37,888 nt of DNA from Aphanocapsa lilacina HA4352-LM1. Its GTDB lineage: Bacteria > Cyanobacteriota > Cyanobacteriia > Gloeobacterales > Gloeobacteraceae. A program made the position numbers and the translations under genes. The notes below the pieces were generated by a model, which saw nothing but the letters and a program-made list of their open reading frames with translations, had not been told where the DNA came from and searched no databases. Location of the stretch: contig JAHHGR010000045.1 in NCBI GenBank assembly GCA_019359725.1, positions 1-37,888 on the forward strand, in the 5' to 3' direction. This document shows positions 32,660 to 37,888 of this stretch, in pieces (within the stretch, counting starts at the first letter, position 1; every line of letters begins with the position of its first letter).

Positions 32660-33973
32660 TCAGGCTTGGAACACTTCGCCGCAGAGATCGTAGGGCGTGG
32701 CGGCGGTGATGTGCACGGGGATCAACTGGTTGAGGGCGGCCTCGCCGCGGACGATCACCTGGCCGTCGATCTCTGGCGAAAAGCGCGCCGAGCGGCCGAG
32801 CCATACTTTTTTCTGAGCGTTCTCCTGCTCGATGAGCACCGGCACCACCCAGCCCACCTGCGAGGCGTTGCGACGCTGGGAAATTGCCTGCTGCAGGCGC
32901 ATCAGGTCGCGGCGGCGGCGCTTTTTGATCGCTTCAGGAATTTGGCCTTCTAGATTGGCGGCGGCGGTGTTCTCCTCGCGCGAGTAGGCGAACACGCCCA
33001 CGTGATCGAACTCGGAGCGCTCGACAAAGGCGCAAAGATGGGCAAAGTGCGCCTCGCTCTCGCCGGGAAAGCCGACGATGAGCGTCGTGCGCAGGGTCGC
33101 CCCGGGAATACGCTCGCGGATACGCTCCAACAGCCGGGTGTTAAGGTCGGCCTGCCAGGGGCGATTCATTGCCCTCAGCACCTCCGGGTGGCTGTGCTGG
33201 AGGGGCACATCGAAGTAGGGCAACACGTTGGCGGTCTGCTCGACGGCAGTGAGCAATTCGTCGGTGAGGCCGGTCGGGTAGGCGTAGTGCACCCGTACCC
33301 AGGGGATGTCCACTTTCCCAAGGGCGCGCAGCAGGTCCGCGAGGCGGGGTTTGCCGTAGAGGTCGAGGCCGTAGTTGGTCGAGATCTGAGAAATCAAGAT
33401 CAGTTCTTTGACCCCTTCGCTCGCCAGTTGCTTCGCCTCGGCCACGATCGATTCGATCGGGCGGCTGCGCTGGTCGCCCCGCAGGTGGGGAATTATGCAA
33501 AACGCGCAGCGGTAGTCGCAGCCCTCGGCAATCTTGAGGTAGGCCACCGCCTCGGTGGTGGTGCGGTAGCGCGGCAGATGCTCGTCGGCGATGTACGTCG
33601 GTGTGGCGCTCACCAGGCTGACCCGCTCGCCGGTGCGGCTGCGCTCGACCACCTCGACGATGCGGTGGTAGTCGCCGGTGCCGACGATAGCCACCGCTTC
33701 GGGAATTTCTTTGAGCAATTCGTCGCGGAACATCTGGGGCAGGCAGCCGGCGATGATAATCTTCTTGCCCTGCTCCGCCAGGTTGACGAGGGTGCGCACC
33801 GACTCGGTGCGCGCCGGGCCGATGAAGCTGCAGGTGTTGACCAGAACGTACTCGGCTTTGTCCTCGTCGGAATCAATCTGGTAACCGGCCTGGGCCAGAA
33901 GCCCCAGCATGTGTTCGGTGTCGATGCGGTTTTTCTCGCAGCCCAGGTGGGTGACGGCGATCGTGGCTGGCAT
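32660..33973 (-). CDS. rimO: Ribosomal protein S12 methylthiotransferase RimO
   Basis: 437 residues. It is a radical-SAM enzyme that adds a methylthio group to the conserved Asp of ribosomal protein S12. The N-terminal domain holds the auxiliary [4Fe-4S] cysteines ([41 protein letters not shown]). The radical-SAM CxxxCxxC is in [16 protein letters not shown] (about residue 150). Family-type blocks [15 protein letters not shown] and [18 protein letters not shown] follow. The C-terminal TRAM domain ends at about 437. ATG 33973 ([15 protein letters not shown]) gives the usual N-terminus; the frame is open to 34243 but that part is not native. It is divergent from the next gene. Confidence 0.96.
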   Translation of the reverse strand: MPATIAVTHLGCEKNRIDTEHMLGLLAQAGYQIDSDEDKAEYVLVNTCSFIGPARTESVRTLVNLAEQGKKIIIAGCLPQMFRDELLKEIPEAVAIVGTGDYHRIVEVVERSRTGERVSLVSATPTYIADEHLPRYRTTTEAVAYLKIAEGCDYRCAFCIIPHLRGDQRSRPIESIVAEAKQLASEGVKELILISQISTNYGLDLYGKPRLADLLRALGKVDIPWVRVHYAYPTGLTDELLTAVEQTANVLPYFDVPLQHSHPEVLRAMNRPWQADLNTRLLERIRERIPGATLRTTLIVGFPGESEAHFAHLCAFVERSEFDHVGVFAYSREENTAAANLEGQIPEAIKKRRRRDLMRLQQAISQRRNASQVGWVVPVLIEQENAQKKVWLGRSARFSPEIDGQVIVRGEAALNQLIPVHITAATPYDLCGEVFQA

Positions 33974-34092
33974 AGAAATGGTGAATGCTTGCAAACACTT
34001 CATTATGGCACGGGGGGATCGGGGGCTTCGGATGCGCCGCCGGGCGTGGGCTCTGTCAGACTGGTGGCAGGCGAGCGCTTTGGAGGTGTGCG

Positions 34093-34446
34093 ATGCGGTT
34101 GGTGCGCGTTCAGTGCGATGCTCAAGGGGCGATGACAATCGCCTGGTACCCTTTTGACCGGGCGGGCAAGGCCGACTTCGCCCACCCGCTGCAGGCGCCG
34201 TACCCGCTGCCGCGGGTGGGTCTGGTGCCGACGATGGCGGCAACGCTCGACTTGGTCGTCGACGACGACTACACCCAGGTCTACACGCTGCTGGTGCCGG
34301 AGGGAGGCTTGCCGCCCTGGGTCTTCCACCACCTCTACCAGGCGCTCTGGGAGCATATTCTGGTGCTCAAGCATTTCCTGCCGCCGGAGCCGGGGCCTGA
34401 AGATATCGAGCGCATGGACGCGCTCACTGCCTCGGTTCAAGCTTGA
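34093..34446 (+). CDS. Conserved hypothetical protein, probably cyanobacterial
   Basis: 117 residues, soluble. The sequence is compact and protein-like ([76 protein letters not shown]), which suggests a conserved domain. No motif indicates catalysis. ATG 34093 has a perfect GGAGG (34082-34086) 6 nt upstream, so this start is preferred over 33985. It is transcribed away from rimO. About 130 bp without features follow before the small membrane-protein gene on the other strand. Confidence 0.68.
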   Translation: MRLVRVQCDAQGAMTIAWYPFDRAGKADFAHPLQAPYPLPRVGLVPTMAATLDLVVDDDYTQVYTLLVPEGGLPPWVFHHLYQALWEHILVLKHFLPPEPGPEDIERMDALTASVQA

Positions 34447-34575
34447 GAAGCGCTCTACAGCTGCTTCGGCGATCGAAACTGCAGTGCCCCGGCGATGCGC
34501 GGGTCAGCGATCTAAATCGGCGCCCGCCGGGCCTGCGCGGGTGTGGGCGGCTTGAGCCCGGCAAGAAGGCCGCAG

Positions 34576-34779
34576 CTACTTGCTTTCGATGGTCACCATC
34601 GCCAGGGCCGCCATCCCCAGAAGCGCCGAGAGCAACGCGCGGGCCGGTTCGGCGGCGGGAAGCCACTGCGACCAATCGGTATTCAATAAGGCCAGGGCCG
34701 TGGTCCCCAACAGCGCCGCCTTCAAAGAAAGCCAGCGCCGCTCCAGGGCAATCAGCACACGCAAAGTCGACTTGTCCAC
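34576..34779 (-). CDS. Very small two-TM membrane protein under a strong operator-like promoter
   Basis: 67 residues. A basic N-terminus (VDKSTLRVLIALERRW) leads into TM1 (LSLKAALLGTTALALL), a short loop with two Trp (NTDWSQWLPAAEPAR) and TM2 (ALLSALLGMAALAMVTI), ending in ESK. GTG 34779 is preceded by GGGAGGGG, a strong ribosome binding site. A near-consensus promoter and an 11-bp inverted repeat lie upstream (34813-34862). No family is recognised. The size, topology and tight control would suit a stress-induced membrane peptide or a small regulator of a membrane complex, but this is conjecture. Confidence 0.58.
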   Translation of the reverse strand: MDKSTLRVLIALERRWLSLKAALLGTTALALLNTDWSQWLPAAEPARALLSALLGMAALAMVTIESK

Positions 34780-34812
34780 GGCCCCTCCCGATTGCCCAAC
34801 CACTGGGCTGGT

Positions 34813-34862
34813 GCAACAATTTGCATATCGATACTTTATAGACAAATTGTTGCATATGTCAA
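34813..34862 (-). promoter_or_regulatory. Near-consensus promoter interleaved with an 11-bp inverted repeat
   Basis: On the minus strand: -35 TTGACA (34862-34857), 16-nt spacer, -10 TATAAA (34840-34835). One repeat arm (34843-34853, CAAATTGTTGC on plus) lies inside the spacer. The other (34813-34823, GCAACAATTTG) lies just past the expected start near 34828. The arms are centred 30 bp apart, three helical turns. This is a classical layout for repression by a dimer or tetramer, and it points at the gene starting at 34779. Confidence 0.65.
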
Positions 34863-35059
34863 GGGATGCCTGGATGGTGGGCGCGAAAGCTTGGGAGCCG
34901 CCCATCGGGCTGCCTCTGGGCTACATTGGGGAAGGCTGCGGCACAGTTTTTCCTTGAAACGCTAGATATGGAGAAATTCAAAGCTGGGATACTAAATGTG
35001 CCCCAGGCGTGGTAGAGTGGGGCCGTTCAGCCAGGCGCAACACTTCTAGAGAGACACCC

Positions 35060-36190
35060 ATGGCGGAGATTGGCATTCTCACAGCCCAGGTCATTCCCGA
35101 TCGCACCATTGGCCAGATCCACGTCTACGACGGGCTGGGCAAGGGTAAGTCCCAGGCAGCTTTGGGGGTGGTGCTGCGTTCGATCGGTCTTGGGATCGCC
35201 GAAAAGCGCGACAACCGCGTGCTGCTTTTGCGTTTTCTCAAGGGTCCGGGGCGCGAGTATTCCGAGGACGCCGCCATCGAGGCGCTCCGTCGTGCTTTCC
35301 CTCATCTGATTGATCAAGTCCGCACCGGCCGGGCCGAATTTTTCGGCCCGGACCAGGTGATTCCGTTCGACAAAAAAGAAGCGCGCCGGGGTTGGGACAT
35401 CGCGAAGGGAGCGATTGCCTCGGGCTTCTACTCGGTGCTGGTGCTCGACGAACTTAACCCGGTGCTCGATCTCGGTCTGTTGCCGGTGGCGGAGGTGGTG
35501 AGCGCCCTCTCCAACAAGCCCCAGGATCTGGAGGTGATCATTACCGGCCGCGGTGCCCCCAAAGACATCCTCGAAGTGGCCAATTTGCACTCGGAGATGC
35601 GCGCCCACCGCCGCCCCGAGCACAACGGCAACGGCCGCGACTCGGGGATTGAAATTTATACCGGTGCCGGCAAGGGCAAATCGACCTCAGCTTTGGGCCG
35701 GGCCTTGCAGGCGATTGGCCAGGGCATCTCCCGCGACCTGTCGCACCGGGTGCTCATCATGCAGTGGCTCAAGGGCGGCACAGGCTACACCGAAGACGCG
35801 GCCATCCGCGCTTTGCACCAGAGCTATCCGCACCTCATCGACCACCACCGCTCCGGCCGCGACGCGATTGTCTGGCGCGGCAAACAGCAGGAAATTGATT
35901 ACGTTGAGGCCGAGCGCGGCTGGGAGATTGCCCAGGCGGCCATCGCCTCGGGTCTTTACAAGACGATCATCTTGGATGAATTGAATCCAACGGTGGATCT
36001 TGAACTATTGCCGGTCGAACCGATCGTCAAGGCGCTGTTGCGCAAGCCCCGCGACACCGAGATCATCATCACCGGCCGTTGCTACAAGCCGCCCGCCTAC
36101 TTCGAGCTTGCCACCATCCACTCCGAGATGGTCTGCCACAAGCACTACGCCGAGCAGGGCGTCGACCTCAAGCGGGGTGTCGATTTTTAA
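35060..36190 (+). CDS. Tandem-duplicated CobO/BtuR-like P-loop protein (cob(I)alamin adenosyltransferase family)
   Basis: 376 residues made of two homologous ~180-residue halves. Each has a P-loop (HVYDGLGKGKSQAALG at about 30; EIYTGAGKGKSTSALG at about 205), an acidic block (YSEDAAIEALRRAFPHLID; YTEDAAIRALHQSYPHLID), a Walker-B-like SVLVLDELNPVLDLGLLP / TIILDELNPTVDLELLP and an ITGRG / ITGRC motif. CobO proteins are normally single-domain (about 200 residues) and act as dimers that adenosylate corrinoids, so this may be a covalent dimer. Corrinoid activity is not proven, and the second TGR loop differs (TGRCYKPP for TGRGAPK). ATG 35060. No cobalamin riboswitch is evident upstream. Confidence 0.85.
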   Translation: MAEIGILTAQVIPDRTIGQIHVYDGLGKGKSQAALGVVLRSIGLGIAEKRDNRVLLLRFLKGPGREYSEDAAIEALRRAFPHLIDQVRTGRAEFFGPDQVIPFDKKEARRGWDIAKGAIASGFYSVLVLDELNPVLDLGLLPVAEVVSALSNKPQDLEVIITGRGAPKDILEVANLHSEMRAHRRPEHNGNGRDSGIEIYTGAGKGKSTSALGRALQAIGQGISRDLSHRVLIMQWLKGGTGYTEDAAIRALHQSYPHLIDHHRSGRDAIVWRGKQQEIDYVEAERGWEIAQAAIASGLYKTIILDELNPTVDLELLPVEPIVKALLRKPRDTEIIITGRCYKPPAYFELATIHSEMVCHKHYAEQGVDLKRGVDF

Positions 36191-36217
36191 AGTGTCCAGT
36201 GCATCGAGTACCGCCTT

Positions 36218-36265
36218 CCCCCGGTTCTTCACCCTTGCCAGGTGGTAGACCGGGGGATTTCTTTT
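36218..36265 (+). terminator. Intrinsic-type terminator after the CobO-like gene
   Basis: CCCCCGGT (36218-36225) pairs with ACCGGGGG (36249-36256), with an inner CACC/GGTG pair (36230-36233 / 36241-36244). It is followed by ATTTCTTTT (36257-36265). The stem plus T-rich tail, 28 nt after the stop, fits a Rho-independent terminator. Confidence 0.62.
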
Positions 36266-36382
36266 CCAGGCGCGGCGCAAAGCCGCCGCTCGAACCGGAG
36301 CGGTATCCTGAGAATAAACGGCCGCGGCTGCGAGGCGGCGGACCGATGCTCCGGCTGCATACCCCGCACAAGTGGAGACCCG

Positions 36383-37141
36383 ATGACGACCCACAAACCG
36401 GTGCGCACTTCCTCACCGCCGCCGCCCCTGCCCACGATGTATGATCTGCCGAGCGAGAATCCCGAGGAGCCCGGCTTGCCGGACGAGTTTCACGATTGGC
36501 AGCCCCAACTGCTCAGCCAGACTTTCCAGCCTGCCACCTACCCGGCGGAGCAGGTCTTCACCGCCACCGCTCTCAATCTCTACTACGACTCGCTCAACAC
36601 CAGCTATTACAAGCGGCCCGACTGGTTTGCGGTGGTGGGGGTGCCGCGACTGGTCGATGCCGGCCGGCTCAGCTACGTGCTGTGGCGGGAGGGCCGCGCG
36701 CCGGTGGTGATCGTCGAATTGCTCTCACTCGGCACCCTGGAGGAGGACCAGGGTCAGACGCTGCGGGGCCGGCAGCCGCCGTCGAAGTGGGAAGTCTACG
36801 AGAGCATCCTGCGGGTGCCATACTACGTGCTGTTCAACCGGGAGGGCGACACCCATCGGCTGTTCCGGCTGGTGGGAGCGAGCTACGAGGAGATGTCCGA
36901 ATCGCGCCTGTGGATTGAGGAGCTCCAGATCGGGCTGGGGTTGTGGCGGGGCAGTTTTGCCGGGGTGGAGCGGGTGTGGCTGCGGTGGTACGACGCGGCG
37001 GGGCGATGGCTGCCGACGGAAGTGGAACAAGAACGCGAGCGCACCGCGCAAGAACGCGAGCGGGCGGAGCGGGCGGAGCGACGGGCCGCTGCTTTGGCAG
37101 AGCAACTAAGGGCATTGGGAGTGGAGCCGGATACCCTGTGA
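36383..37141 (+). CDS. Uma2-family (DUF820) protein, longer type with coiled-coil tail
   Basis: 252 residues. After a Pro-rich N-terminus (SSPPPPLPTMYDLPSENP) the Uma2 core follows: YKRPDWFAVVGVPRL (PD), RAPVVIVELLSLGT (E), PSKWEVYESILRVPYYVLFN (K). The C-terminal ~45 residues are an RE-rich coiled coil (VEQERERTAQERERAERAER) ending LRALGVEPDTL. The layout and tail match the protein at 16073-16783. ATG 36383 follows GTGGAG (36371-36376). It is about 190 nt after the CobO-like gene, beyond a terminator, so it is probably a separate unit. The active-site spacing is looser than in the shorter Uma2 proteins, so activity is uncertain. Confidence 0.82.
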   Translation: MTTHKPVRTSSPPPPLPTMYDLPSENPEEPGLPDEFHDWQPQLLSQTFQPATYPAEQVFTATALNLYYDSLNTSYYKRPDWFAVVGVPRLVDAGRLSYVLWREGRAPVVIVELLSLGTLEEDQGQTLRGRQPPSKWEVYESILRVPYYVLFNREGDTHRLFRLVGASYEEMSESRLWIEELQIGLGLWRGSFAGVERVWLRWYDAAGRWLPTEVEQERERTAQERERAERAERRAAALAEQLRALGVEPDTL

Positions 37142-37248
37142 GAATCTGCTGCAAACGAAGAACCGCATTCTGTGATAGAGAAATTGCGACAAGCCAACAC
37201 TGTAACGACTGAAAAGCTTGCGCCGCCGTGGATTTTCTCAGCGGGATC

Positions 37249-37761
37249 TGTCAAGAATTTTGTGCAGAAGTGTTGAACGCTAGGAATTGGGGTTACAAAA
37301 AGAAGCCCAAAATCGTGTAGACTTTGGGCTAAGTGAAATAATTATTGTTGAGCTGATGCTACTCGATTTTCCGCAGCTTGTCAAAGCCTTTCTGTCCGCT
37401 TTGCCCAATGATGACTTTCCTGTCCTCGATTCCCGGCTCTTTTTCAGTTGCTGGCTGGCCCTGGTGATGGACAAAAGCACCCTCAGCATGCAGGACCTGT
37501 TCAAACGTCTCAACCACACCGGTATCTCCGTCGATATCTCCACTTTTTCTAAAGCCTGTAAGTCCCGTTCTCTTTCTATGTTTGAGCAGCTGTACCGGGA
37601 TTTGCTTGTCCGGCTCAGGCGAGAGTTGCCTGCTAAACAACTGCATCTTTGCCCGATTGATTCGACCGTGGTCAGCTTGACAAGCAAGTTGCTATGGGCA
37701 CAGGGCTATCACCAGGTTAAACTGCTCACTTGCCTAGAGAGCGGCAGCGGAGCTACCGAAG
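37249..37761 (+). mobile_element. 5' part of an IS4-family-like insertion sequence
   Basis: The left boundary is estimated at the non-coding segment before the transposase, which contains GCAGAAGTGTTGAAC (37264-37278); the same 15-mer occurs inverted at 20934-20948. The right side is lost where IS30-type sequence begins at about 37762. The exact ends cannot be fixed from one copy. Confidence 0.5.
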
Positions 37762-37799
37762 GCAGGGCCCATTCAAGTTTGAAGTGCAACAGCACCTGA
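37356..37799 (+). pseudogene. IS4-family-like DDE transposase, truncated by an IS30-family element
   Basis: Native sequence runs from ATG 37356 (MLLDFPQLVKAFLSAL) to about 37760. It includes an N-terminal helical domain (LALVMDKSTLSMQDLFKRLN) and the first catalytic Asp region (LHLCPIDSTVVSLTSKLLWA, then GYHQVKLLT). Downstream the frame runs into unrelated DNA and stops at 37797-37799, so the second Asp and the Glu of the DDE triad are missing. The junction coincides with the end of an IS30-type element on the opposite strand. The product would be inactive. Confidence 0.75.
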
Positions 37800-37888
37800 C
37801 TGAGCTAAGAATACCTCCCGTGGTGTCCGATAACCAAGCACTTTTCGCGGGCGGTCATTGATCATGTCCATTGCCCTTTGCACCTGCT
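37773..37888 (-). CDS. IS30-family transposase, C-terminal end (partial at window edge)
   Basis: The minus-strand frame enters from the right edge and ends at TGA 37775-37773: QRAMDMINDRPRKVLGYRTP, then REVFLAQSGAVALQT. The 'N.RPRK.LGY.TP.EVF' and 'VALQT' ends are hallmarks of IS30-type transposases. The stop lies very close to the element end, as usual for this family, and the terminal repeat probably includes TTCAAGTTTGAAGTGCAA. The element continues outside the window, so its intactness is unknown. Confidence 0.82.
   Translation of the reverse strand, partial: QVQRAMDMINDRPRKVLGYRTPREVFLAQSGAVALQT

Noticed and set aside
34003..34440. Minus-strand frame opposite the conserved hypothetical at 34093
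   Set aside because: The plus-strand gene has a perfect GGAGG and protein-like composition; the antisense frame is Arg/His-rich.
34863..35059. Cobalamin riboswitch before the CobO-like gene
   Set aside because: No B12-box-like sequence or the expected multi-stem layout is seen in the ~200-nt leader.

Overview
The window looks like high-GC chromosomal DNA from a cyanobacterium, most likely an early-branching Gloeobacter-type lineage. The cyanobacterial assignment rests on NdhK and NdhJ of the NDH-1 complex, an ATP synthase gamma subunit with the cyanobacterial regulatory insertion, a CcbB-like cytochrome b6f heme-assembly factor, a DUF1830 protein and several Uma2 (DUF820) paralogs. The genus is an inference from base composition and gene content and was not checked against a database.

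Layout. Positions 1-3900 hold a partial gene, a small secreted protein, ndhK-ndhJ without ndhC, two MITE-like inverted-repeat elements, IS3-family debris, a small cysteine-rich secreted peptide and a C-rich, hairpin-forming stretch. Positions 3876-5090 encode a family-4-type glycosyltransferase. Positions 5087-13128 (minus strand) form a compact type I secretion cassette: RTX protein, parvulin-type PpiC, a cyclic-nucleotide-binding-like module, ABC exporter, HlyD adaptor. Adjacent genes overlap by a few bases. The exporter appears split by a frameshift near 8452.

Positions 13544-18451 hold small regulators and accessory genes: a ribbon-helix-helix (RHH)-like protein with a palindrome upstream, a coiled-coil protein, a decayed minus-strand gene, three Uma2 genes, a GT-A-like protein, and a palindrome-controlled RHH plus two-TM membrane protein pair. 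Positions 18483-20643 (minus) carry a second 404-residue glycosyltransferase paralogous to the one at 3876, and a stand-alone module resembling the C-terminal part of bacterial caspase-like proteins. Positions 20644-21590 are gene-poor. Positions 21591-29180 look like one exopolysaccharide operon: glycosyltransferase, glycosyltransferase-FkbM methyltransferase fusion, FkbM-tail-like protein, Wzc-type tyrosine autokinase, glycosyltransferase. A hairpin closes it.

Positions 29242-34446 are mostly housekeeping: an HTH/RHH regulator, ccbB-hisF (minus), atpG (plus), a DUF1830 protein and rimO (minus), and a conserved hypothetical. Positions 34576-36190 carry a very small membrane protein behind a near-consensus promoter embedded in an 11-bp inverted repeat, and a tandemly duplicated CobO/BtuR-like P-loop protein. 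The window ends with a fourth Uma2 gene and an IS4-family-like transposase gene cut by the end of an IS30-family element.

The most unusual points are the promoter/operator architecture at 34813-34862, the frameshifted exporter with a nearly absent C39-like domain, the exact 225-nt repeats in the RTX gene, the RHH/two-TM pair at 17724-18451, the six-cysteine peptide at 3215, and the MITE-like elements around a truncated ndh operon.
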